In this document: positions 1 through 6,899 of the stretch, in pieces | How positions within the stretch are numbered: position 1 is the stretch's first letter | Layout: the number at the start of each line of letters is the position of its first letter | From: AG25 sp035604455 | GTDB lineage: Bacteria; Gemmatimonadota; Gemmatimonadetes; Gemmatimonadales; GWC2-71-9 | Assembly (NCBI GenBank): GCA_035604455.1 | Contig: DATNIM010000042.1 | Span: 1-64,000 of the forward strand | Direction of reading: 5' to 3' | Length of the DNA: 64,000 bases | Notes under the pieces: generated by a model | Database searches by the model: none | Seen by the model: the letters and a program-made list of their open reading frames with translations, nothing else | Told to the model about the DNA's origin: nothing | Translations under genes and position numbers: made by a program

Positions 1-101
1 TGCGGCGTCCTCCGAGTTCGTCAGGGAAACGTCCCCAAGCTGCTCGCCGAGGTACTCGACAGCATGGGGACGTTTCCCTGACGAACTCGGAGGACGCCGC
101 A
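1..101. repeat. 36-bp perfect inverted repeat (long hairpin)
   Basis: Positions 1-36 are the exact reverse complement of 66-101, with a 29-base spacer. Pairing continues for one base, then after a mismatch for four more (39-42 with 60-63). Both arms carry the core GGGGACGTTTCCCTG or its complement. The spacer reads open on both strands and ends at a TGA inside the arm. Such long perfect arms suit the end of a mobile element or MITE, a very strong hairpin, or a fold-back assembly artefact, because the window starts exactly at an arm. No transposase is visible nearby. Confidence 0.85.
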
Positions 102-195
102 CCCACCGTGCGGGCGTTAGGGCAAATATCTGTTGAAACGATAAGCGGTGAAACGACTGCTGGCGCTTCACTCACTCGCTACAACGGAGGATCAC

Positions 196-711
196 ATGAC
201 GATAGTCGCTGAAGCTCGGAGCCAGGCGGGGTACGCTCTAGCCCGTGACGAAGGAGAGGCGTTCTGGCTCCTCGGCATGCTCCAAACGGTCAAGATCGGC
301 AAGGCGGACACCGCTGGGCGATTCGGCATGCTCGAGATCCTCGTCCCCGAGGGGATCGGCTCCCCGTGGCATGTGCACCCAGAGGAGGACGAGTGGTTCT
401 ATGTGCTCGACGGCGCCCTCACCTTCTGGGTTGCCGACACGAAGCTCGAGTTGACGTCCGGTGGCTTCGCCTTCGGGCCCAAGGGCGTGCCGCATACCTT
501 CTATGGTTCGGCGCCCACGACCCGCGCCCTCGTCGGGTTCTCGCCAATGCAGTTCGAGGGCTTCATGCGCACGGTGGGACAGCCCGCGCCGGCGCGCGTA
601 GTCCCGCCCCATCACGACGGTCCCCCCCCGGACGTCGCGAAGCTCGCGCCGATCGCAGAGCGCAATGGGTTCATCGTCCTGGGTCCCCCAGGGCCGCCGC
701 CGGGTCGGTAG
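196..711 (+). CDS. cupin-domain protein
   Basis: This 171-residue protein carries one cupin_2 beta-barrel. Cupin motif 1 is visible as WHVHPEEDEWFYVLDG near residues 56-71 and gives the His/His/Glu metal ligands. Motif 2 lies around FGPKGVPHTFYG near residues 92-103, whose His would be the fourth ligand. Small stand-alone cupins of this type are metal-dependent dioxygenases, isomerases or sugar-binding proteins, and the substrate cannot be read from sequence. I chose the ATG at 196 because GGAGG lies just upstream at 186-190; an in-frame GTG at 148 has no comparable ribosome site. The C-terminal tail is Pro-rich. It stands alone, between the inverted repeat and a convergent cold-shock gene. 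Confidence 0.85.
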   Translation: MTIVAEARSQAGYALARDEGEAFWLLGMLQTVKIGKADTAGRFGMLEILVPEGIGSPWHVHPEEDEWFYVLDGALTFWVADTKLELTSGGFAFGPKGVPHTFYGSAPTTRALVGFSPMQFEGFMRTVGQPAPARVVPPHHDGPPPDVAKLAPIAERNGFIVLGPPGPPPGR

Positions 712-911
712 CGCGCCAACGGTCAGGGGCCGCGCGGGGTGAGCCGGGATCGCCCCCCGCGGCACCGCGCGCAGGACCTGAGGTTCAAGACGCCTGCACG
801 GGGGCGCACCAGTGACCCACAGGACCCCAACAATCCCCTGCAGGGAGAGGGCCATCTTGGTGAGGGGGAGGTCGGGCCGCGGGACATGGGCACCGACTGC
901 GCTCGTTGCTC

Positions 912-949
912 AAAAAAAGAGCGGCGCCCGCCGTATGGCGAGCGCCGCC
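912..949 (-). terminator. rho-independent terminator of the cold-shock gene
   Basis: Read on the minus strand, a GC-rich stem (GCGGCG and GCC segments at 921-932 pairing with 937-948, loop near 933-936) is followed by a run of seven T (912-918 read as T on the minus strand). It lies 23 bases past the stop of the minus-strand cold-shock gene. The 260 bases between cupin and cold-shock gene hold nothing else I recognise. Confidence 0.85.
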
Positions 950-971
950 CGCTAGCCCTTCTGCGCCGTGA

Positions 972-1181
972 TTAGAGCTTCACGACGTTCTGGGCCGCGG
1001 GGCCCTTCTGACCTTCGACGATGTCGAACTCAACACGCTCGCCTTCGGCCAGGGACTTGAAGCCCTGCGCCTGAATCGCGCTGTGATGCACGAAGCAGTC
1101 CTTCGCCCCGCCTTCGGGAGTGATAAACCCAAACCCCTTGGCGTCGTTGAACCACTTCACGGTACCGATAAGACGTGCCAT
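972..1181 (-). CDS. cold-shock protein, CspA family
   Basis: This 69-residue single cold-shock domain binds single-stranded RNA or DNA and acts as an RNA chaperone or antiterminator in the cytoplasm. RNP1 (KGFGFI near residues 15-20) and RNP2 (DCFVHHSAI near residues 28-36) are intact; the usual VFVHFS is CFVHHS here. An ATG at 1181 preceded by AGGAG gives the canonical MARLIGTVKWFN start; a longer in-frame extension to 1286 does not look like coding sequence. It has its own terminator and a roughly 110-base upstream gap that would hold promoter and 5' UTR. A second cold-shock gene lies at 38699. Confidence 0.96.
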   Translation of the reverse strand: MARLIGTVKWFNDAKGFGFITPEGGAKDCFVHHSAIQAQGFKSLAEGERVEFDIVEGQKGPAAQNVVKL

Positions 1182-1293
1182 CTGTTCACTTACTCCTGAC
1201 TGAAACTGTCCCCGGGTTGCGCGCGTCGCCACACGGCGAATCGCTGACTGTACTTCCACGACCCGTGAGCAGAAGAGCGTGGCCATCCCGAAA

Positions 1294-1326
1294 CAAAAAG
1301 GACCTGAGACTTGAAAGCCCAGGTCC
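1294..1326 (-). terminator. probable terminator of the HTH gene
   Basis: On the minus strand GGACCTG (1320-1326) pairs with CAGGTCC (1300-1306) around a 13-base loop, and CTTTTTG follows. It lies about 120 bases beyond the stop of the minus-strand HTH gene and upstream of the cold-shock gene, so it insulates one from the other. Confidence 0.7.
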
Positions 1327-1340
1327 TACGACGGGTTTTC

Positions 1341-1370
1341 AGCCCGCGGCTCTTATGCCGCGGCTCTTTT
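1341..1370 (+). terminator. terminator-like hairpin, plus orientation
   Basis: AGCCCGCGGC (1341-1350) pairs with GCCGCGGCT (1357-1365), with one bulged C and loop TCTTAT, followed by CTTTT. No plus-strand gene reads into it. It may simply be part of a bidirectional hairpin block with the 1294-1326 stem. Confidence 0.4.
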
Positions 1371-1447
1371 GCTCAGGAATAAACATCGCTCGGCGAGCGC
1401 GAGATGTCAATTGGCAGTTTCGAGCCCCACGCCGGCATACGCGTGGC

Positions 1448-2179
1448 TCACTCGCGGCGTCCCGCTGCGCTCGGACGACGTCGTTCCGAGTTCGACATGA
1501 CCACCTTCAACACCCCCGTCGAGAGCTCCACGTCCCAGCGCGCGATCCGAGGCGCGAGAAACTCCGTAATGTCGTCAGGCGTGACGGTGCCCGGCGTCGC
1601 ATCGAGGAAGTCAAGCACCCTGAGCCGAATCATGGGATAACTCGTCCGGCGTTCCATGGCCGCGAGCCGGAGGTGGACGTGGTCGTCCAGCACGCGCCGG
1701 ACCGCACCTTGGGCCACATCGAGTAGGCGGCGGACGATATCCGTGAACTCCGCCGCGCCGTGCTGGACGTGCCGGCGGTCGAGTTGGTCGGCCGTCGTGG
1801 GTTCGCATAGGGTGAGCAACATGCGGCGCACCTCCGCTCCGGGACCGCTGTTCCGGGGTGCAATCCGCTCGCACGGAAGGCAGTTCCTCAGATCATTCCG
1901 GCCCAAGCGGAGAAAGGAGGTCATCCGCCTGTACACGTCCGACCGCTCTGGCGCGATTGGCCGAGACCCGGCGATGACGTCCTCGACGTACGAGGGGGGC
2001 AGCTCCAGGGCCTCAGCGAGATCGTCGGTCGAACTCTTGATCTCGCGTAACCGACGGCGCACAAGCTCGCCGATCTTGACGGGAGAGGTGGTCAGCGGAG
2101 ACGAACGCACGATGCAGGTGCTCCCGTATGAAGGGGCCAAGGGGGGGTCGGAGGACGAAGGCGACCCATAATCTAACAT
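1448..2179 (-). CDS. hypothetical protein with N-terminal HTH (XRE-like)
   Basis: This 243-residue protein has a helix-turn-helix-like segment at about residues 35-75 (GELVRRRLREIKSS, then DLAEALELPPSYVEDVIAG), the pattern of XRE/Cro-type DNA-binding domains. The remaining 160 residues are charged and helical, with no signal peptide or membrane segment, and I do not recognise the fold. It is probably a cytoplasmic transcription regulator. The start is uncertain: the ATG at 2179 has no clear ribosome site, and a GTG 23 codons further in is possible. It is divergent from a tiny acidic gene and followed by a terminator. Confidence 0.7.
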   Translation of the reverse strand: MLDYGSPSSSDPPLAPSYGSTCIVRSSPLTTSPVKIGELVRRRLREIKSSTDDLAEALELPPSYVEDVIAGSRPIAPERSDVYRRMTSFLRLGRNDLRNCLPCERIAPRNSGPGAEVRRMLLTLCEPTTADQLDRRHVQHGAAEFTDIVRRLLDVAQGAVRRVLDDHVHLRLAAMERRTSYPMIRLRVLDFLDATPGTVTPDDITEFLAPRIARWDVELSTGVLKVVMSNSERRRPSAAGRRE

Positions 2180-2242
2180 GTTGGGGCCCGGCCGGGGTTA
2201 CTTTGCGACTATCTCATACGAATTGGACCTACTGTGGTGGAA

Positions 2243-2404
2243 ATGACCCGTGCGGAACTGATGAGCCTCTTTGATGAGATCGCGGCGATTCTCGAGACGG
2301 AAAGCTCGCCGGTGGAGAAGCTCGGGGAGATCGAAAAGGTCATGTTCGAGCCAAAGGATGTCGGCGACGAGAGTGACGCTGATGTCGAGATTGATGACGA
2401 GTGA
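2243..2404 (+). CDS. small acidic protein, unknown function
   Basis: ATG at 2243 opens a 53-codon frame beginning MTRAELMSLFDEIAAILE and ending ADVEIDDE. It is strongly acidic and predicted helical. Codon use looks coding (G/C in most third positions). TACTGT at 2230-2235 lies exactly 7 bases before the ATG, the same geometry as other putative leaderless genes here; GGTGG is the only weak ribosome site. It lies 82 bases upstream of infA on the same strand and could be cotranscribed. It may be an anti-regulator, a nucleic-acid mimic or a partner of the divergent HTH protein; none of these can be shown from sequence. Confidence 0.6.
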   Translation: MTRAELMSLFDEIAAILETESSPVEKLGEIEKVMFEPKDVGDESDADVEIDDE

Positions 2405-2486
2405 GCGACGGGGGCCGTCTACGGCCTAGTCGACAATGTGCTGCGGCCTCGGCGCGTGACGGGGTTGCGATGTGGAGGCGCTTTGT

Positions 2487-2705
2487 ATGCCGAAGGAACA
2501 AGCAATCGAAGTCGATGGAGTCGTAGAGCAGATTCTGCCGAATACGATGTTTCGCGTGGCACTCCAGAACGGCCACCACGTCCTCGCGACGGTCGCAGGC
2601 CGGATGCGACGGTTCCGGATTCGTGTGCTTGCCGGTGATCGCGTGGTGCTAGCGCTTTCGCCGTACGATCTCACACGAGGCAGAATCATTTTCCGACACA
2701 AATAG
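2487..2705 (+). CDS. infA: translation initiation factor IF-1
   Basis: This 72-residue S1/OB-fold protein binds the 30S A site and works with IF-2 and IF-3 in initiation. The pattern EVDGVVEQILPNTMFRV ... ATVAGRMRRFRIRVLAGDRV ... DLTRGRIIFRHK matches IF-1 along its whole length. The ATG at 2487 follows GGAGG at 2474-2478. It is not beside rpmJ or the ribosomal protein operons where infA is usual, so this may be a second or relocated copy. Its immediate neighbours are unrelated small genes. Confidence 0.93.
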   Translation: MPKEQAIEVDGVVEQILPNTMFRVALQNGHHVLATVAGRMRRFRIRVLAGDRVVLALSPYDLTRGRIIFRHK

Positions 2706-3114
2706 CGGCAGTTCGCGGGTCACAGACATCGTGCGGCCAGCAGCGGGGACATCGCAGACTCTCGGCCTCGTAGACGCAGCAGTCGTCGCGGGCCAGAGCA
2801 CGGCGTCTTCGGCTGGCTCGGCCGGAAAAGCGATGCGTGTACACTGGTCAGTTACCGATGGCCTCAAATGACGGCACCTGAGGGCAGGGCCGCCCCCCAA
2901 GAACGACGACCCGCCTGGGACCGCGGTCCAACCCGGTGAGTCGTTCAGACCCCGGAAACCGAGGACAGAACTTGCTTGAACCAGAGTGGCGGCGTAGTGT
3001 GTGAGGCGCCGTGGGCTGGCGACTGTGCCGGAGCACGAGCGCGTCCTACATCCCCGTGGTCCCGCGCACGACCGACGTACTCGAACAGCCCGATGACTCG
3101 CCGGAGGAGATAAC
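2706..3114. other. 409-base intergenic gap
   Basis: Open frames here lack ribosome sites and typical codon use and look like GC-driven shadows. I see no clear RNA, repeat or terminator. The last 15 bases (GGAGGAGATAAC) are the ribosome site of the next gene. Confidence 0.6.
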
Positions 3115-3579
3115 ATGGTCTCTCGCGCGTGCATCGCCGTCGTGGCGCTCGTTTCTCTGAGCGCTTGCGCGCCGTGGCACATGTTTTCAAGCGGCCCGGC
3201 GTGCAAACAGACGATCGACTACAAGAGTCGGCGCGTTACCGTCGGCGCGACCACCGTGCCGATCAGCTCGGGCGGTTCGGGCGAGACGATTCAAGTCGGA
3301 CAACTCGACGTCGGGTCCGACTTGACCCAAAAGGCGTCCGATCTGGTCCAGCAGTTTGACCAGCTCCAGATCTCTCAGTGTCAAGCGATGCAGGGCCTGA
3401 AGAAGGAAGACCGCGCTCCGTACCGGCAATTGCGGGTCCAGGTCCTCGCGGACTTTGCGTTCGTGATACGCGGTCTCGGTCAGGCTACGAGGCCGAGCGA
3501 ATACGCCGGCGCCGTGACCGACGGCCGCGCGCGGCTGAGCAGCGACAGCCGGGCGGCCGCGCAAGTGGGCCGTCAGTAG
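3115..3579 (+). CDS. small predicted lipoprotein
   Basis: This 154-residue protein has a lipoprotein signal: a hydrophobic run IAVVALVSLSAC ending at a lipobox LSAC with Cys18, so it is probably processed by signal peptidase II and anchored in the envelope. The mature part contains a helical stretch (residues 62-85 and 95-125) and no domain I recognise. A strong GGAGGAGATAAC precedes the ATG. It stands alone, with a gap of about 140 bases before the next gene. Confidence 0.75.
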   Translation: MVSRACIAVVALVSLSACAPWHMFSSGPACKQTIDYKSRRVTVGATTVPISSGGSGETIQVGQLDVGSDLTQKASDLVQQFDQLQISQCQAMQGLKKEDRAPYRQLRVQVLADFAFVIRGLGQATRPSEYAGAVTDGRARLSSDSRAAAQVGRQ

Positions 3580-3723
3580 GCTCTTCCCATCCAGTGGGGC
3601 GAGGCACACCTCCGCCCTGGGTTCCGGTGATGTTCACATGTGCGGCGGCACGCACCGCGCGGCCCAGCGCAATGTCACATAGGTCACATCTGGCCGGATC
3701 TCCGAGGGCTATCTTGAGGCCCC

Positions 3724-4110
3724 ATGGAGCAACCTTGGGGCTGGGCGCGGATCTGGGTCGCGGCGAAGCGCGACTCGCAAACCGAACACGTTCGCCAGGG
3801 GGCATGGTACCCCGTCGTTAGCAGTGGAGCGACCCGTCTCGTGCTCACCCTCCCCGGCTCTCACGACTCGCTCGCGGTCCCGAAAGACGCGTTCGAGGTC
3901 CGAAGCAGGCTGCCAGAGCGTTTCACCGTGGTATACCGGACGACCGCCGACCGTAACCCAGCCCGGGGGACGACTAACGACCTGGGTCACACGTACGCAG
4001 TCTGCCCCAAGTGCACGGCTCGAGTCCGTCTCGGGCTCGTGCCGCCGCCGCATACGAAGTGCGCCAAATGCGGGCATGAGGGGGATGTGGCGTGGTGGGA
4101 AACGGGATGA
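3724..4110 (+). CDS. hypothetical protein with C-terminal zinc ribbon
   Basis: This 128-residue protein ends in a zinc-ribbon pattern, CPKC about residues 94-97 and CAKCGHEG about residues 113-120, separated by 15 residues. The N-terminal 85 residues are rich in beta-strand and Trp/Tyr and begin with Trp-rich MEQPWGWARIW. There is no signal peptide, so it is probably a cytoplasmic nucleic-acid or protein-binding factor. The ribosome site is weak. I know of no characterised homologue. It lies 133 bases upstream of upp. Confidence 0.65.
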   Translation: MEQPWGWARIWVAAKRDSQTEHVRQGAWYPVVSSGATRLVLTLPGSHDSLAVPKDAFEVRSRLPERFTVVYRTTADRNPARGTTNDLGHTYAVCPKCTARVRLGLVPPPHTKCAKCGHEGDVAWWETG

Positions 4111-4230
4111 GCATGAAGGGCTCAGGCGCGCACGCCCCTTGCCCTGCCCCGGGAACCACAACCCGATACCGCCGCTAAGCGTCCTTCGGCGCTCCGGCGT
4201 CGTGCGGGTGGCGGGCCCGCGGTCGGGGCG

Positions 4231-4243
4231 TAGCTTCCCGCGT
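4231..4243 (+). promoter_or_regulatory. putative leaderless -10 element of upp
   Basis: TAGCTT (4231-4236) followed by seven bases and then the ATG. A -35 box is not clear (GTGGCG at 4208-4213 with 17-base spacing). There is no Shine-Dalgarno sequence before the ATG, consistent with a leaderless mRNA. Confidence 0.5.
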
Positions 4244-4894
4244 ATGTCGTACCGCCAGCATCCAAACCTGACCGTTGTTGATCATCCGCTCATCCGACAC
4301 AAGCTCACGCTCCTGCGCGACCGGCGGACGACCATCCGTGACTTTCGGATGCTCGTGAGCGAGATCGCCATGCTCATGGCCTACGAGGCAACTGAGGACC
4401 TTCCCCTCGAATCCGTCGACGTGGACACGCCGCTCGAGCACATGCGCGGGTCACGTATCGCCGGTAAGAAGCTCACGCTCGTCCCGATTCTGCGAGCAGG
4501 GCTCGGGATGGTCGACGGGATCGTGCAACTCGTTCCGTCGGCGCGCGTGGGCCATATCGGCCTCTTCAGAGATCACGAAACCCTGCGCCCGACCGACTAC
4601 TACTTCCGGGTCCCGGCGGGCGAGGAGGATCGGTCGTTCTTCGTCCTCGACCCCATGCTCGCGACGGGCGGATCGGCGTCCGCCGCAATCACCGCGCTCA
4701 AGGGGGCTGGAGCGCGCGCCATCAGGTTGCTCTGCCTCGTGTCGGCGCCTGCTGGCGTGGAACGGATGCGTGACGAACATCCCGACACGCGCATCTTCAC
4801 CGCTGCGCTCGATCGCGAGCTCGATGCTCGGGGCTACATCTTGCCCGGCCTGGGAGACGCCGGCGACCGGCTCTTCGGCACCGGGCGCGGGTGA
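4244..4894 (+). CDS. upp: uracil phosphoribosyltransferase
   Basis: The enzyme joins uracil and PRPP to make UMP in the pyrimidine salvage pathway. The 216-residue length matches the family. Visible signatures are the flexible-loop PILRAGLGM near residue 80, the PRPP-binding loop FVLDPMLATGGSA near residues 131-143, and the uracil-binding tail GYILPGLGDAGDRLFGT at the C-terminus. The start at 4244 gives MSYRQHPNLTVVDHPLIRHKLTLLRD, the usual UPRTase N-terminus; longer frames upstream are not coding. No ribosome site is present (see the leaderless -10). A NUDIX gene follows after 39 bases. The de novo partner pyrE is at 34756. Confidence 0.97.
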   Translation: MSYRQHPNLTVVDHPLIRHKLTLLRDRRTTIRDFRMLVSEIAMLMAYEATEDLPLESVDVDTPLEHMRGSRIAGKKLTLVPILRAGLGMVDGIVQLVPSARVGHIGLFRDHETLRPTDYYFRVPAGEEDRSFFVLDPMLATGGSASAAITALKGAGARAIRLLCLVSAPAGVERMRDEHPDTRIFTAALDRELDARGYILPGLGDAGDRLFGTGRG

Positions 4895-4933
4895 GCGCGG
4901 CCCGGCAACGCGTCGCGCGAACGGAGGGCAGGC

Positions 4934-5473
4934 ATGCAGCTCAGCAAACGCCGGATGTACTCCGGTAAGGTGATCAGCGTCGATCTCGACCGGGTCCGGT
5001 TTCCGAACGGCTCGGAAGGGGAGCTCGAGATGATCCGGCACCCGGGCGCGTCCGCTGTCGTCCCGTGCGCAAGCGACCCCACGGGTCCCGACCCCACGAT
5101 CCTGATGATCCGCCAATATCGCTACGCCACGGGCGGGGCGTTGTGGGAGGTTCCGGCCGGCACGCTCGGACCGGGCGAGCAGCCCGAGGCGTGCGCCCGG
5201 CGGGAACTCCTCGAGGAAGCGGGCGTGAGGGCCGGACGGATCGAGCGTCTCACCTCGATTTGGACGACGCCGGGCTTCACGGACGAGCTCATTCATCTGT
5301 TTTGGGCTCAGGACCTCACTCCCGCGGCGGCCGCGCCTGAGCCCGATGAATTCATCGAAGTGGTGCCGCGCCCGCTCTCCGAAGTCCTCGCGGCCATTGG
5401 CGCCGGCGAGATCCGCGACGCGAAGACGATCGTGGCTATCCTTTATATGGCTGGGTTCGCCCTGAACCGATGA
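4934..5473 (+). CDS. NUDIX hydrolase, ADP-ribose pyrophosphatase type
   Basis: This 179-residue NUDIX-fold protein has an intact NUDIX box: G at GTLGPGE, then REL and the catalytic EEAG (about residues 77-99). The N-terminal beta-domain with VISVDLDRVRFPNG and the downstream TPGFTDE are characteristic of the NudF/ADP-ribose pyrophosphatase branch, which cleaves ADP-ribose to AMP and ribose-5-phosphate with Mg2+. The ribosome site GGAGGG lies before the ATG. It follows upp closely and is probably cotranscribed. Exact substrate is inferred from the family. Confidence 0.9.
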   Translation: MQLSKRRMYSGKVISVDLDRVRFPNGSEGELEMIRHPGASAVVPCASDPTGPDPTILMIRQYRYATGGALWEVPAGTLGPGEQPEACARRELLEEAGVRAGRIERLTSIWTTPGFTDELIHLFWAQDLTPAAAAPEPDEFIEVVPRPLSEVLAAIGAGEIRDAKTIVAILYMAGFALNR

Positions 5474-5639
5474 CGAGAAGACCCGACCCCGAGCGCCCAC
5501 TCTCCCCTCGAAGGTTCCCGCGCCATCTCCATGTTGCGCCGGGGGATAGGTCGGTGCGCGACTCTCGGGGGGGTTGCGGTATCTTTACATATGTAGGAGG
5601 ATTGGCTGGCCGGTTTCCTTCTGCAACGCGGGGGCAGTC

Positions 5640-6281
5640 ATGTCACTAGGCCTAAGGCTGAAGCCAGCGCCGGAGACTCCGCGGGCGCTGGAGCGATTGG
5701 CACTGCACGAGCTCGATGACGGGCAAATCGTGCGGCGACATCTCGGCGGCGATCCTCAAGCCTTTGGTGCGCTCGTCGACCGCTATCAGATCCGACTACT
5801 GAACTTCGTCAACCGTACCATTGGTGATCGTGAGCGCGCTGAAGATCTCGTCCAAGAGGTCTTCATTCGCGTCTTCCGTCACGTACACCGGTTCGATCAG
5901 ACGAAGAAATTCTCGACGTGGATCTACACCATCGCGTCGAATCTCGCGAAGAACGAACTCCGCAATCGGAGCCGCAACCCGCTGGTCCTGTTCCAGACCT
6001 TGAAGAAGCAGTGGGAGGCCGACCACCGACCGCTGCAGTTCGAGGACACGACGGCACGCCCGGACGACCTCTACCGCAAGCGCTTTCTCCGGGAGACGGT
6101 CGAGGAATGCGTCGCCCATCTGCCGGAACACCATCGCGCCGTCTTTGTTCTCCGGGAACTCGAAGGCAAGAGCTACGCCGAGATCTCGGACATCACCGGC
6201 TGCAACCTGGGCACCGTCAAGAGTCGGTTGAACCGGGCACGTAACAGCTTCGCCCAACTGATCTCGCCACTCCTCGAGTAG
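5640..6281 (+). CDS. ECF-type RNA polymerase sigma factor
   Basis: This 213-residue sigma-70-family protein has region 2 (DLVQEVFIRVFRHVHRFD, then FSTWIYTIASNLAKNELRNR, about residues 75-120) and region 4 HTH (LPEHHRAVFVLRELEGKSYAEIS then GTVKSRLNRAR, about residues 165-208). It directs core RNA polymerase to specific promoters. The ATG at 5640 has GGGGGC upstream; an AGGAGG at 5596 is not in frame with any better start. The next gene, 74 bases downstream, encodes a zf-HC2 membrane protein, so this is a sigma/anti-sigma pair. A TATCTT at 5580 may be a -10 element. Confidence 0.93.
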   Translation: MSLGLRLKPAPETPRALERLALHELDDGQIVRRHLGGDPQAFGALVDRYQIRLLNFVNRTIGDRERAEDLVQEVFIRVFRHVHRFDQTKKFSTWIYTIASNLAKNELRNRSRNPLVLFQTLKKQWEADHRPLQFEDTTARPDDLYRKRFLRETVEECVAHLPEHHRAVFVLRELEGKSYAEISDITGCNLGTVKSRLNRARNSFAQLISPLLE

Positions 6282-6355
6282 CGAGCTATCACAGGAGCAG
6301 GCCGGCCTGTCTGGAACTCCAGGCGACCCGGCCGGTATCAGCAAGCGGGCATTCG

Positions 6356-6850
6356 ATGACTTGCGACGAATTTCTCGACCGCTATACCGAGTTTCGCGAC
6401 GGGCTGATCACGACCCCGCGCGAGCTACGGCGTTTCACGCGCCACATAACCCAGTGCGCCTCGTGCCGCAGCTTCGACGCTGCGGTGCAACACGGGGTCG
6501 GTACGTTGCGCGCGGTCGAGGCGATCGAGCCCTCGGGTGACTTCCGGCGCCGCCTCGACGCGCGGCTTGCCCGCGAGCGGGAACTCCGAGTCGGACCCGT
6601 GCTGCCGGCACGACTCGGCGTGGCGGCGGCGCTCTTCCTCGCCGTTGCCGTGATGCTCCTCGCCCGCGCCGGCGTGCGACGCTCGGAAGCGGTCTCGATG
6701 CCCGCGCTCGCGCCCGTGCCGTTCCCCAAACCCGTCGCCCAAGCCGGCGTCCCGTTCGTGTCGTTCCAGGATCCGCGGGCGAGCGTCGTCGATGGCAACC
6801 CCAATCCGTACGGCACCGCGCTCGTCCAACCGATAGCCGCAGGTCGCTGA
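6356..6850 (+). CDS. zf-HC2 anti-sigma factor, membrane-anchored
   Basis: The 164-residue protein begins with a zinc anti-sigma (ZAS) domain, with H30-x3-C34-x2-C37 (HITQCASC), and has one hydrophobic segment (LGVAAALFLAVAVMLLA, about residues 87-103). The short periplasmic tail is Pro-rich. By family knowledge the N-terminal ZAS domain sequesters the cognate ECF sigma factor and releases it after an envelope or redox signal. Its position just behind the sigma gene supports pairing. The tail is too short for an obvious sensor domain. Confidence 0.88.
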   Translation: MTCDEFLDRYTEFRDGLITTPRELRRFTRHITQCASCRSFDAAVQHGVGTLRAVEAIEPSGDFRRRLDARLARERELRVGPVLPARLGVAAALFLAVAVMLLARAGVRRSEAVSMPALAPVPFPKPVAQAGVPFVSFQDPRASVVDGNPNPYGTALVQPIAAGR

Positions 6851-6861
6851 CCGAGGGCGCT

Positions 6862-6890
6862 TTGCTTCGCGCGGCGGGGCGCGGTAATTT
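6862..6890 (+). promoter_or_regulatory. sigma-70-type promoter of holA
   Basis: TTGCTT (6862-6867), a 17-base spacer and TAATTT (6885-6890). Transcription would start about 3 bases before the ATG at 6900, so the mRNA is practically leaderless; no Shine-Dalgarno is present. Confidence 0.55.
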
Positions 6891-6899
6891 CCGCCGTGT

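Noticed and set aside
148..195. GTG 148 as cupin start
   Set aside because: No ribosome site; ATG 196 has GGAGG and gives the family-typical N-terminus.
3629..3690. Repeated GTCACAT/GTTCACAT motifs, possible CRP/FNR site
   Set aside because: Spacing does not match the TGTGA-N6-TCACA pattern and arms are short; likely chance.
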